DNA from: Streptomyces decoyicus
Lineage (GTDB): Bacteria > Actinomycetota > Actinomycetes > Streptomycetales > Streptomycetaceae
Length of the DNA: 64,000 bases
Reading direction: 5' to 3'
Assembly (NCBI RefSeq): GCF_019880305.1
Contig: NZ_CP082301.1
Location: 1,240,001 to 1,304,000 of the forward strand
Notes under the pieces: generated by a model
Databases searched by the model: none
What the model was told of the DNA's origin: nothing
What the model saw: the letters and a program-made list of their open reading frames with translations, nothing else
Program-made: the position numbers and the translations under genes
Shown: one piece after another, positions 1-7,835 of the stretch
How positions within the stretch are numbered: the stretch's first letter is position 1
How the letters are laid out: every line of letters begins with the position of its first letter

Positions 1-202
1 CGAGGGAGCGAATTCCAGCACGGACTCGCCAGCGGTTGATGAAGTTCGCCGTCGCCTGAGGATTCCGGTATCCCAACACGACCACGGCCTCGGCAGCGCC
101 CCCGCCGTCCCCCACGAGAGCTCGAGACCAGCGCCAGTTCAACCACTCGCCCCAGGCCAGGGCAGCAGCCCCAGCTATCGCCAGCCCTGTCCTTCGTCGC
201 AT
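1..202 (-). CDS. YdcF/SanA-like (DUF218) protein, 3' part outside window
   Basis: Only the first 67 codons are inside the window; the rest lies beyond the left edge. The ATG at 200-202 is the only start, because an in-frame TAG sits four codons upstream. The protein begins MRRRTGLAIAGAAALAW, a short hydrophobic or signal-like N-terminus, followed by EAVVVLGYRNP and ANFINRWRVRAG. The VVVLGYRNP stretch is the first beta strand and glycine loop typical of DUF218 (YdcF/SanA) proteins, a poorly understood envelope-associated family with a Rossmann-like fold. No clear ribosome binding site precedes the ATG, so it may be leaderless. The function is inferred from the family only. Confidence 0.6.
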   Translation of the reverse strand, partial: MRRRTGLAIAGAAALAWGEWLNWRWSRALVGDGGGAAEAVVVLGYRNPQATANFINRWRVRAGIRSL

Positions 203-331
203 GCGGCGACTCTAGGGCACCTCGGTCTCGGACAGCGACGGCACCAACCGCGCCACGCCACAACCGTCCTCACCTGCGGCGGTGGAGCCGCCCCGCCGAA
301 GGTGGCTCCACCGCCGCAGCCAGGCGGGTCT

Positions 332-1084
332 TTACTTGTGGGCGCTGATCACACCGCCGTTGCTGAGCACGATGTAGACGCCGTTGGCGTCGACCCCGAC
401 GTCGTGCTGGTTCGTCTCCAGCGTGGCAGCCACGCCGTCGTGGCCGAGGATCTGCGCGCGGTACCGCAGCTCGCCGATCTTCGTGACCTTGGCCGTCCAG
501 CCGCCCGCGAGCTCGAAGGTCCCCGGCCCCTGGTGTCCGCCACCCATCCAGGAGTGGACCTGGCCGTCCAGCGTGAGCGTGATGAACATGTCGTTGGCGT
601 CGAGCCCGGCGTCGCCCTCCTTCGTCTCCAGCGTGGCCAGGACCGAACCGCGGGCGACGATCTTGGCACGGTAGCGCTGGTCGCCGAGCTTGTAGATCTC
701 GGCCTTGCTGATGCCGTCCGCCAGGCGCTGGGTGCGGACCGGGGATGCCGCCTTGCCACCGCCGGTGGCGTGCGCGCTGCCCGACTGCTTGCCCGCAGCG
801 CCCGCCTTGGCGTCGGGCTTGGCGTCGGGCTTGGCGTCGGCCTTCGCGTCGGCCTTGGCGTCGGGGCTCGCCTTGGCATCGGAGCCCTGCGCTCCGGGAG
901 AGGAGCTCGCGCCGCCGGACTCGGCGGCCGCCATGCCCATGTCCGTGCGGCCCGCGGACTTCGCACCGGCCGCGTCGGAGCCGGAGCAGGCGGTCAGGCT
1001 GAGGCCGGCAGCTGCGGCCAGGGCCACAGCGGCAATGCGCAGGGTGCGGCGCCGAGCGGTGCGGACAGTGGTGCTGGAGCTCAT
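332..1084 (-). CDS. Lipoprotein with Asp-Ala-Lys linker and duplicated C-terminal domain
   Basis: This is a 250-residue secreted lipoprotein. The ATG at 1084 is chosen because a GGGGGGA ribosome binding site lies just before it; an upstream start at 1132 has none. Basic residues, a hydrophobic core and the lipobox LTAC appear within the first 35 residues. A low-complexity linker follows with repeated DAK/PDAK units (about residues 70-95). The C-terminal 115 residues contain two copies of a roughly 45-residue unit. Copy 1 runs from KAEIYKLGDQRYRAKI through VLATLETKEGDAGLDAND; copy 2 from KVTKIGELRYRAQI through AATLETNQHDVGVDANG. I recognise no named family. The duplicated unit probably forms a small extracytoplasmic beta-rich binding module; function unknown. 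Confidence 0.8.
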   Translation of the reverse strand: MSSSTTVRTARRRTLRIAAVALAAAAGLSLTACSGSDAAGAKSAGRTDMGMAAAESGGASSSPGAQGSDAKASPDAKADAKADAKPDAKPDAKAGAAGKQSGSAHATGGGKAASPVRTQRLADGISKAEIYKLGDQRYRAKIVARGSVLATLETKEGDAGLDANDMFITLTLDGQVHSWMGGGHQGPGTFELAGGWTAKVTKIGELRYRAQILGHDGVAATLETNQHDVGVDANGVYIVLSNGGVISAHK

Positions 1085-1394
1085 TACGGGTCCCCCCGGG
1101 CAGTCGGTGTCGTTGTCTCCTCGGTACGTCACCCACTCTGATCGGGGCCACTAGCGAGAAGCTGCCGCTCCGCTAACGTCCTGCTAACACGGGTGTGAGC
1201 AGGGGAAGGACGTCACGAAGAACCCCAAGAACCCCACCCGATGCCGCAGTCGCATGGGCAGAGCAGGACAGGGCAGGGCAGCGCAGGGCAGGGGGCTTCA
1301 ACGATCACGGTGGAGAACGAGGTCGCTATGCGGACAACGAGGTCGCTGTAAGGGTGAGTTCAGCGGCCGGAACCTTCTCGGCCCCCTGCCTGAC
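1085..1394. other. Non-coding stretch with degenerate GGGCA repeat
   Basis: I see no convincing gene here. The part next to 1085 is the upstream region of the lipoprotein gene. Positions 1254-1295 carry a degenerate tandem repeat of the pentamer GGGCA/CAGGG. The remainder lies downstream of the MFS remnant and is probably decayed sequence. Confidence 0.5.
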
Positions 1395-1643
1395 TCATCC
1401 CTTCCTCAAACCGCTCTCGCGCTGCAATCCGGTCGTGGTCGAGTCAGGCGCTTGCCGAACCGCGAGTGCGGCGACGACGGTAGCGCCCATCGCCGCGGCG
1501 CCGAGCCAGGACGCCGTCGCGTATCCGGTGTCGGTGGGGAAGGTCGAGCCGGCCGGGGTGTGCGCGGCCAGGGTCAGGCCGCCCAGTGCGCTGCCGATCG
1601 AGAAACCGACGCTGCGGACCACCTGATGGAAGCTCATCGCGCT
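1395..1643 (-). pseudogene. MFS transporter remnant (C-terminal end only)
   Basis: The reading frame from about 1643 down to the stop at 1395 encodes SAMSFHQVVRSVGFSIGSAL and then a second hydrophobic stretch, ASWLGAAAMGATVVAALAV. This resembles the last two membrane helices of a drug-type major facilitator transporter. There is no start codon, ribosome binding site or N-terminal two thirds. The frame is fused at about 1643-1650 to the nitronate monooxygenase remnant in a different reading frame. A deletion joining the front of one minus-strand gene to the tail of another explains this best. It is not expected to give a functional product. Confidence 0.7.
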
Positions 1644-1939
1644 GGAGGAACGTCGTGATGGCCGGCACGCCTTCCGCCAGGCAGGCATCGAGGAATTCGT
1701 CGACCGGGAAGTCCAGCACCAGGTTCACGGCGAAGGGCCTGGGCGTCATCCGCCGAACCTCCCGGATCCGGCGCACCGCCCTCCTCGGCGGTGACCCACG
1801 TCAGCGCAAGAGTGCCGAGTCCGCCCGCGTCCGCGACCGCAGCCACCAGCTCCGTGGTGACCGCGGACCCGATGGGCGCCTGCACCACGGGCACCGCGAT
1901 ACCCAGTTGCCGGCACAGAGGTGTGGTCAACGTCGCCAT
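1644..1939 (-). pseudogene. Nitronate monooxygenase remnant, frameshifted and truncated
   Basis: The start ATG (1939) with a GGGAGG ribosome binding site is intact, and the first 43 codons read as the N-terminus of a nitronate monooxygenase (2-nitropropane dioxygenase) with LGIAVPVVQAPIGSAV and AGGLGTLALTW. At about 1776 the coding frame shifts by one base. The homology resumes with VRRIREVRR, RPFAVNLVLDFPVDEF and CLAEGVPAITTF, then stops abruptly at about 1648 where MFS sequence begins. A normal family member is over 300 residues long, so both a frameshift and a large 3' loss have occurred. Intact members use FMN to oxidise alkyl nitronates; this copy cannot. Confidence 0.8.
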
Positions 1940-1980
1940 GCTGCCCTCCCCATGCAAGGTGCTTCGATTTTCGATTCACT

Positions 1981-2010
1981 TTGCGGTGTTAATGTTTCGC
2001 AAACCGAAAC
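1981..2010. promoter_or_regulatory. Candidate HxlR operator, overlapping inverted repeats
   Basis: The 112-bp gap between the divergent nitronate monooxygenase remnant and the HxlR gene is AT-rich for this genome. It holds two overlapping dyads: TTGCG/CGCAA (1981-1985 and 1998-2002) and GTTTCG-N5-CGAAAC (1994-2010). HxlR regulators usually bind dyads in such a divergent spacer, so this is the probable operator. No binding data are available. Confidence 0.45.
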
Positions 2011-2051
2011 GCCAGGGGCTGTGGATCTGCAAGGAGCGTAGGAGGACCGCG

Positions 2052-2462
2052 ATGGTCACACCGACACCAGGACGACCGGTGCGTGGCTCGACCACCGGAA
2101 GCCCTCTCATGGCCGCGCTCGACCTGTTCGGCCGGCGATGGAGCCTGCGTGTGGTGTGGGAACTGCGCGAAGGCGCCCTGGGTTTCCGTGCCCTGCGCGA
2201 ACGCTGCAGCAACATGTCCTCCAGCGTGCTGCGCCAACGCCTCGTCGAGCTGATCGAGGCACGTCTGGTGCACCAGACCCCGGACGGCCACTACGCCCTC
2301 ACCGCGTTGGGACGGCAGGCTCACACTGCCCTCAGCCCCCTCGTCGACTGGTCCGTCGCCTGGGCCTCCGACCTCGCCGAGCACTCCGCCGACCACGACA
2401 CCCCTGCCCCGGACACACCCGGCGCCCCTCCTCGCCCGCTCGATGACGCGACCGGCACCTGA
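2052..2462 (+). CDS. HxlR-family winged-helix transcriptional regulator
   Basis: This is a 136-residue HxlR/MarR-type repressor. The ATG at 2052 follows AGGAGG at ideal spacing; the frame is open further upstream but without a better start. Visible family features are ALDLFGRRWSLRVVWELREG (first helix and wing), FRALRERC...SSVLRQRLVELIEARLV (recognition region with the typical LRQRL) and YALTALGRQ. The C-terminus is a short Pro/Asp-rich tail. It is divergent from the decayed nitronate monooxygenase gene, its likely former target. HxlR proteins commonly sense electrophiles, quinones or formaldehyde, but no ligand can be read from the sequence. Confidence 0.9.
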   Translation: MVTPTPGRPVRGSTTGSPLMAALDLFGRRWSLRVVWELREGALGFRALRERCSNMSSSVLRQRLVELIEARLVHQTPDGHYALTALGRQAHTALSPLVDWSVAWASDLAEHSADHDTPAPDTPGAPPRPLDDATGT

Positions 2463-2677
2463 GCCACGCCGAGTCGCCGCCGCGCTGCCCTGTTCGCCGT
2501 ACCCGCCGGGCAACGTGTCCCTCAGGTCGGGCCTGCCCAGTGACTGGTTCGGGTCACAGCAGTACTAGCGGGGCGAACTACGGCGAGGGCCTCAGGTCCC
2601 TGCACCACCAGCAGACGAGAACCTGCCGGTGTGCATGTTCGCGTCATGGTGCCCGCGCGCACGGTCCGGGCCTGAAG

Positions 2678-2744
2678 TGTGGCGTCCCGCCACATGTGCG
2701 CCTGACCTGCACGTTCCTACGGTGTGGGGACGCGAAACGTCCCC
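2678..2744. promoter_or_regulatory. Two inverted repeats in the leader of the MHS transporter gene
   Basis: The 306-bp gap upstream of the transporter has no gene. It carries two short perfect dyads: TGTGGCG-TCC-CGCCACA at 2678-2694 and GGGGACG-CGAAA-CGTCCCC at 2726-2744. The second ends a few bases before the AGGAAG ribosome binding site, so it could be an operator or an RNA hairpin limiting translation. The first resembles an ordinary repressor dyad. Confidence 0.4.
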
Positions 2745-2768
2745 GCCCCTCGTCAGGAAGTGGTGCCG

Positions 2769-4193
2769 ATGTCCTCCCCCGCGACCGCTAGCCCACCACC
2801 CACCAACCTCAAGCGCATCGTCGCCGCGAGTCTGATCGGCACGACCATCGAGTGGTACGACTTCTTTCTCTATGGATCTGCCGCCGCGCTGGTGTTCAAC
2901 AGGCTGTTCTTCCCCGGCTCCGATCCGCTGGTCGGGACCCTGTTGTCGTTTCTGACGTACGCGGTGGGCTTTGCGGCGCGGCCCATCGGGGCGTTGGTCT
3001 TCGGGCATTACGGGGACCGGCTGGGGCGTAAGAAGCTGCTGGTGCTGAGCCTGCTGATGATGGGCGGCGCGACGTTCGCGATCGGGCTGCTGCCGACGCA
3101 TGCGACCGTCGGTACGGCGGCGCCGGTGCTGCTGACCGTGCTGCGGCTGGTCCAGGGGTTCGCGCTGGGCGGTGAGTGGGGCGGCGCGGTGCTGCTGGTG
3201 TCGGAGCACGGTGACGCACGGCGGCGCGGGTTCTGGGCGTCCTGGCCGCAAACCGGTGCTCCCGCGGGCCAGTTGCTGGCCACCGGCGTGCTGTCGGCGC
3301 TGACGGCGCTGCTGTCGGATGCGGCGTTCGCGTCCTGGGGGTGGCGGGTGCCGTTCCTGCTCTCGGGCGTGCTGGTGGTCGTGGGGCTGTGGGTCCGGCT
3401 CTCGGTGGACGAATCGCCTGTGTTCAAGGCCGCGTTGGCGCGTGCCGCGGCCCGGCGGGCGGAGGGCTCCGCGATGGAGAAGGTGGAGAAGCTGCCGTTG
3501 GTGGCGGTGCTGAAGTACCACTGGCGGGATGTGCTGATCGCGATGGGCGCGCGGATGGCCGAGAACATCTCGTACTACGTCATCACGGCATTCGTGCTCG
3601 TCTATGCCACCTCGCACACCGGGCTGTCCCAGCAGATCGCGCTGAACGCCGTGTTGATCGCTTCGGCGCTGCACTTCGCGGTCATCCCCGCCTGGGGCGC
3701 GCTCTCGGACCGGATCGGGCGCCGGCCGGTCTATCTGCTGGGCGCGGTCGGCGTCGCCGTCTGGGCGTTCCCGTTCTTCGCGCTGGTGGACTCCAGCCGG
3801 TTCGGGCTGCTGCTGCTCGCGGTGAGCGTCGGGCTGGTCTTCCACGGTGCGATGTACGCGCCGCAGGCGGCCTTCTTCGCGGAGATGTTCGCGACCCGGA
3901 TGCGGTACTCGGGTGCGTCGATCGGCGCCCAGTTCGCCTCGGTCGCGGCCGGCGCGCCCGCCCCGTTGATCGCGACCGCGCTGCTCGCCGACTACGACAG
4001 CCCGACGCCGATCGCCCTGTACGTCATCGCCGCCGCGCTGCTGACGCTGCTCGCGGTCGGGGTGGCCCGGGAGACCCGCACCCGGGACCTCGACGCGGTG
4101 GACGGGGCGGCGGTGGACGGGACGGCGGCGCCCGGTGCGGTCCGCAAGACGGGAGCGGCGGAGGGCGGGGCGTCGCCGGCCGTCCCGTCCTGA
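2769..4193 (+). CDS. MHS-family MFS transporter (metabolite:H+ symporter)
   Basis: This is a 474-residue polytopic inner-membrane protein of the metabolite:proton symporter branch of the major facilitator superfamily (ProP/ShiA/KgtP-like). The start at ATG 2769 follows AGGAAG. Hallmarks are IGTTIEWYDFFLYG in helix 1, FGHYGDRLGRKK in the 2-3 loop, LRLVQGFALGGEWGGA in helix 4, and ALSDRIGRRPV in the 8-9 loop. About twelve hydrophobic segments can be counted. Substrates of this branch are small carboxylates, proline/betaine or shikimate. The nearby SDR dehydrogenase and PucR regulator suggest uptake of a hydroxy-acid such as 3-hydroxybutyrate; this is inference from position only. Confidence 0.9.
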   Translation: MSSPATASPPPTNLKRIVAASLIGTTIEWYDFFLYGSAAALVFNRLFFPGSDPLVGTLLSFLTYAVGFAARPIGALVFGHYGDRLGRKKLLVLSLLMMGGATFAIGLLPTHATVGTAAPVLLTVLRLVQGFALGGEWGGAVLLVSEHGDARRRGFWASWPQTGAPAGQLLATGVLSALTALLSDAAFASWGWRVPFLLSGVLVVVGLWVRLSVDESPVFKAALARAAARRAEGSAMEKVEKLPLVAVLKYHWRDVLIAMGARMAENISYYVITAFVLVYATSHTGLSQQIALNAVLIASALHFAVIPAWGALSDRIGRRPVYLLGAVGVAVWAFPFFALVDSSRFGLLLLAVSVGLVFHGAMYAPQAAFFAEMFATRMRYSGASIGAQFASVAAGAPAPLIATALLADYDSPTPIALYVIAAALLTLLAVGVARETRTRDLDAVDGAAVDGTAAPGAVRKTGAAEGGASPAVPS

Positions 4194-4216
4194 GAGGCCT
4201 GCGGAACCTGATGTAC

Positions 4217-4282
4217 GGCGGGGGCGTGGCGGGCCCGGGGACGCTCCGGGAGACGGGGCAGCAGGTCCGCCACGCCCCCGCC
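4217..4282. terminator. Bidirectional hairpin between convergent MHS transporter and csbD-like gene
   Basis: Perfectly complementary 16-base arms (GGCGGGGGCGTGGCGG at 4217-4232 and its complement at 4267-4282) enclose a 34-base loop that can fold further. It sits between two convergent genes, as expected for a shared terminator. There is no U-tract, as is common in streptomycetes. Confidence 0.65.
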
Positions 4283-4287
4283 GGGCG

Positions 4288-4482
4288 TCAGGCGCGGTCC
4301 TTGCTCTTGAGGGAGTCCTTCATCCCCTGGGCGTGCTCCTTGGCGTTGCCCATCGCGTTCTTGGCCTTGCCCTTGGCCTCGTCCGTACGGCCTTCGCTCT
4401 TCAGGCGCTCGTCGCCCATGACCTTGCCGGCCTTCTGCTTGGCCTTGCCCTTCATCTTGTCCATGGCGCCTTTGTCACCCAT
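4288..4482 (-). CDS. CsbD-family stress protein
   Basis: This 64-residue, highly charged, Lys/Ala-rich protein has the CsbD pattern: DKMKGKAKQKAGKVMGDERL, then EGRTDEAKGKAKNAMGNAKE. The ATG at 4482 follows AAGGAG at good spacing; longer upstream readings lack this signal. CsbD proteins are small, probably partly disordered cytoplasmic proteins, controlled by general stress sigma factors in Bacillus; their biochemical role is not established. The gene stands alone and converges on the MHS transporter. Confidence 0.9.
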   Translation of the reverse strand: MGDKGAMDKMKGKAKQKAGKVMGDERLKSEGRTDEAKGKAKNAMGNAKEHAQGMKDSLKSKDRA

Positions 4483-4614
4483 GAGGAACTCCTTTTGTCC
4501 GGTGGGAGGGAGAAAGCTTCGGCTCCACGCTGCCGCAGGTCGCGGTGGCGCGCACCCGGAGGCGGCTACCGGTACCGGCCGGTCCGTGGGCACGGAGCGG
4601 AGCGCGGATCCCGG

Positions 4615-6717
4615 CTACGCGCCGGTATCGCGCGCCACGGCGGAGGACAGTTGATGCAGCCGCAGCGCCAGCTGGATCTCCAGGGCGCGTGCCGGGCTCT
4701 GCCAGTCGGGTCCCAGCAGCCGGCTCACCCTTTCCAGGCGCTGGGCGACGGTGTTCACATGGACGTGCAGCGCGTCCTTGGTGCGGGCCGGACTCATTCC
4801 GCAGGCGAAGTAGGCCCCCAGGGTGCGCAGCAGCTCCGTACCGCGGCGGGCGTCGTAGTCGGTGACCACCCCGAGGGTGCGGTGGACGAAGCCGTCCACA
4901 TCGCGGGTGTCGGCGAGCAGCAGTCCGAGGAAGCCGAAGTCGGCGGCGGCCGCACCCTGGCCGGCCCGGCCCAGCACGCGCAGGGCCTCCCGGCAGCGCC
5001 GGGCCTCCGCGTAGGCGTCCGCGACCGCCGCGGGACGGGCGGCCGGGGCCGGGACCGGGGCCGAGGCGCCGACGGTGACGGGGAGGTGCAGCGCGGCACC
5101 GAGCCGGGCGGCGATCTCGCGGGCCATGTGCGCCGGGTCGCCGCCGGGGCCGAGCGGCAGCAGCAGGACGGCGCCGCCGTCCCGTACGACCGCCAGTCCA
5201 TGGCGGGTGGCGGCGAGATGGGAGGCCGCCGACCACAGGCGGCGCCGGTCGGTGCCGTGGGGGTGGGCGTCGGGGCCGGGCGACGGGCCGTCGTCGGATA
5301 TCGGGGCTCCGTGGGCCGGCGCCGAATCATCGATCCGGGCCGCCAGGACGATATGCGGCGCATCGAGGTCCGCGCCGAGCCGGGCCGCGCGTTCACCGAG
5401 CAGGCGGGGGTCACGGTCGGCGGCGTTCAGAAGGTCGTCCAACAGCTCGCCGCGCACGCGCTGTTCGGCCTCGCCGGCGGTCCGCCGGGCGAGCAGGAGC
5501 AGGGAGGTGACCATGGCGGCCCGCTCCAGGGTGCGCTGGTCGACCGGGTCGAGGGCCGGGTGACCGCGCAGTACGAGGGCGCCCAGGACCTCACCGCCCG
5601 CCCCGACCGCCGCGACCCACTCGGCGCCGTCCCGTACGGCGTGGCCGTCGGCGCGGGAGCGGTCCAGTGCCGCGGCAGGTGCCCGGCCGGGATCGGTGAA
5701 CTCGACCTCGCCGTGCAGGACTTCCGCCACCGCGTCCGCCACGTCCTGGACCCCGCCGCCGCGCAGTACCAGTTCGGTCAGCCGGTCGTGGATGTCCGAG
5801 GCGCGCTCGATGACCGAGCTGCGGTCACCGATGATCTCGTTGGCCGCCTCCAGTTCGGTGAGCGTCTTACGGGTCTCGGCGAGGAGGTTGGCGGTGTCGA
5901 TGGCGACGGCCGCGTGTGCCGCGTGGGCGGCGAGCAGGGCGATCTGGCCGCGTTCGAAGACCCGCTCGCGGCGGTCGGCGGCGAAGAGCACGCCGATCAC
6001 GCCGCTGCCGAGCATCAGGGGCACCCCGAGGATCGCCACCAGACCCTCGTCCTGGACGCCCGAGTCGATGGTGCGGGTGTGCCGGAACCGCTCGTCGTGG
6101 AAGTAGCTGTCGGTGACATACGGGCGGGCGGTCTGCGCGACCAGCCCGCCCAGGCCTTCACCCATGCCGAGCCGCAGTTGCTGGAACCGCGCGGAGACCG
6201 AGCCGTCGGTGACCCGCATATAGGTGTCGCCGGCGGCGGGGTCGTGGAGGGTGAGGTAGGCGACCTCGGTGCCCAGGAGGGAACGGGCCCGGCGCACGAT
6301 CGCGCGCAGCACCGCGTCGAGGTCGCGCAGCCCGGCCAGGTCGTGCGCGGTGGCATAGAGCGCGGACAGTTCGGCCTCGCGGCGCCGGCGGCCCTCCAAC
6401 TCGGTGCGTACCCGCAGCGCGAGGAGCTTGGCCCGCTCCAGTGCGGCGAGCCGGCCGGCCGAGGCGCCCTCGGCGCGGGCGCGCAGCACCGGCCGCTCGT
6501 ACTCCTCCGCGGCGGCGCCGGCGGCCAGCAGTCCGAGGAAAGGGTTCTCGGCCGGGGCGTGGGCGGAGGCGTCCTCCCCGCCGGAGGCGTCCTCCCCGCC
6601 GGAGGCGGGCACACCGGCCGGGACGGCCTCCCGGTCGTAGGGAGCGGGCGTCGGCAGGGGCGCGTCCACGGGCTCGGGATCCGGCTCGGGCGTGGGCTGA
6701 TCGGTGGGCATGGTCAC
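4615..6717 (-). CDS. PucR/CdaR-type regulator with GAF domain
   Basis: This is a cytoplasmic regulator of about 700 residues. GTG 6717 is preferred because GGAGG lies seven bases upstream; ATG 6711 or 6723 are alternatives. After a disordered Pro/Glu-rich N-terminus (about 1-60) and a charged helix, a GAF sensor domain spans roughly residues 125-285 (YATAHDLAGLRDLDAVLRAI, then IGVLFAADRRERVFERGQ). A helical linker follows. The C-terminus carries the PucR helix-turn-helix: LLRTLGAYFACGMSPARTKD and LHVHVNTVAQRLERVSRLLG. It lies next to an SDR dehydrogenase transcribed in the same direction and near an MHS transporter, its probable targets. The GAF ligand is unknown. Confidence 0.88.
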   Translation of the reverse strand: MTMPTDQPTPEPDPEPVDAPLPTPAPYDREAVPAGVPASGGEDASGGEDASAHAPAENPFLGLLAAGAAAEEYERPVLRARAEGASAGRLAALERAKLLALRVRTELEGRRRREAELSALYATAHDLAGLRDLDAVLRAIVRRARSLLGTEVAYLTLHDPAAGDTYMRVTDGSVSARFQQLRLGMGEGLGGLVAQTARPYVTDSYFHDERFRHTRTIDSGVQDEGLVAILGVPLMLGSGVIGVLFAADRRERVFERGQIALLAAHAAHAAVAIDTANLLAETRKTLTELEAANEIIGDRSSVIERASDIHDRLTELVLRGGGVQDVADAVAEVLHGEVEFTDPGRAPAAALDRSRADGHAVRDGAEWVAAVGAGGEVLGALVLRGHPALDPVDQRTLERAAMVTSLLLLARRTAGEAEQRVRGELLDDLLNAADRDPRLLGERAARLGADLDAPHIVLAARIDDSAPAHGAPISDDGPSPGPDAHPHGTDRRRLWSAASHLAATRHGLAVVRDGGAVLLLPLGPGGDPAHMAREIAARLGAALHLPVTVGASAPVPAPAARPAAVADAYAEARRCREALRVLGRAGQGAAAADFGFLGLLLADTRDVDGFVHRTLGVVTDYDARRGTELLRTLGAYFACGMSPARTKDALHVHVNTVAQRLERVSRLLGPDWQSPARALEIQLALRLHQLSSAVARDTGA

Positions 6718-6781
6718 AGGCATACCTCCGGGTGATCGCGGTGCGCCAGCCTCCGCCACCCGGGTTCCGGACCGGGGCCGC

Positions 6782-7576
6782 TCAATGCGCGGTCCAGCCG
6801 CCGTCCAGCACCAGAGAGGCGCCCGTCATGAAGGACGCCTGCGGAGTGCAGAGGTAGGCGACGGCCTCGGCGACCTCCTCCGGTTCGAGCAGTCGCTTGA
6901 GGGCGGAGTCGGCAAGGAGGATGTCGGCAAGTACGCGCTCCTCGGGGATGCCGTGGGCAGCGGCCTGGTCGGCGAGCTGCCGTTCCACGAGGGGGGTGCG
7001 GACATATCCGGGGTTGATGCAGTTGCTGGTGACGCCGTGCGGGGCGCCCTCCAGGGCCGCGGTCTTCGACAGCCCTTCCAGGCCGTGCTTGGCGGCGACA
7101 TACGCGGATTTGAAGGGGGACGCCCGTAGGCCGTGCACGGAGGAGATGTTGAGGACGCGGCCCCAGCCCTGTGCGTACATATGGGGCAGGGCGCCCCGCA
7201 GCAGCCGGAAGGGCGCCTCCAGCATGATGGTCAGCACCTGGTGGAAGACCTCGGGCGGGAACTCCTCGATGGGGCGGACGAGCTGGAGGCCCGCGTTGTT
7301 GACGAGCACATCGGCGCCGGCCGCGGCCCGTTCCGCGGCGTCCAGATCGGTGAGGTCCAGGAGCCGGGGTTCGATGCCGCCCCGTGCGCCGTCCGGGTGA
7401 GCCGCCACGAGACCGTCCAGTCCCGCGGCGTCCCGGTCGACCGCGCGCACCGTCGCGCCGGCCGCCGCCAGCCGCAGGGCGCAGGCGCGTCCGATGCCAC
7501 TGGCCGCGCCGGTGACGAGCGCGGTGCGGCCGTCGAGGTCGAGGGATACCGGGCCTGGGGTGCCGATCACGGTCAT
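6782..7576 (-). CDS. SDR dehydrogenase, 3-hydroxybutyrate dehydrogenase-like
   Basis: This 264-residue classical short-chain dehydrogenase has all expected motifs: cofactor loop TGAASGIG (near residue 21), VNNAG, catalytic Ser in ISSVHG, YVAAK (Tyr and Lys), and INPGYVRTPLV. The segments SSVHGLRASPFKSAYVAAKH and VERQLADQAAAHGIPEERVL, and the C-terminal LDGGWTAH, match the NAD-dependent D-3-hydroxybutyrate dehydrogenase subgroup. It would oxidise 3-hydroxybutyrate to acetoacetate. It lies 64 bp upstream of the PucR/GAF gene, so the two may be co-transcribed. Subfamily assignment is by memory of motifs; another hydroxy-acid substrate is possible. Confidence 0.85.
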   Translation of the reverse strand: MTVIGTPGPVSLDLDGRTALVTGAASGIGRACALRLAAAGATVRAVDRDAAGLDGLVAAHPDGARGGIEPRLLDLTDLDAAERAAAGADVLVNNAGLQLVRPIEEFPPEVFHQVLTIMLEAPFRLLRGALPHMYAQGWGRVLNISSVHGLRASPFKSAYVAAKHGLEGLSKTAALEGAPHGVTSNCINPGYVRTPLVERQLADQAAAHGIPEERVLADILLADSALKRLLEPEEVAEAVAYLCTPQASFMTGASLVLDGGWTAH

Positions 7577-7835
7577 GTCCGCACCTTAGGCAGCGGCCGG
7601 GCCCCGCTCCGATGTGCCCCGGCACCACACTCCGCGGGCCCGGCATGGGGACGGCACACGTCAGATGTGGTGCCCGCACCCGCCTTCCCCGGCACGGCGG
7701 GTGGCCCGCCGCGGCTCGCATCGGCCCCCGCGCTTCACCCGATCGGCCGCCCCGGATCGCCGTACTCCCGGCGGGCCCCTAACGTCGTACGACGCAGCGT
7801 GCCGTCTGCGCACCGCAGCCACAAGGGAGTCCTAC

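Noticed and set aside
4135..6735. Long plus-strand open frame (866 codons) opposite the PucR gene
   Set aside because: It mirrors the real minus-strand gene; the Gly/Arg-rich product has no fold or motif.
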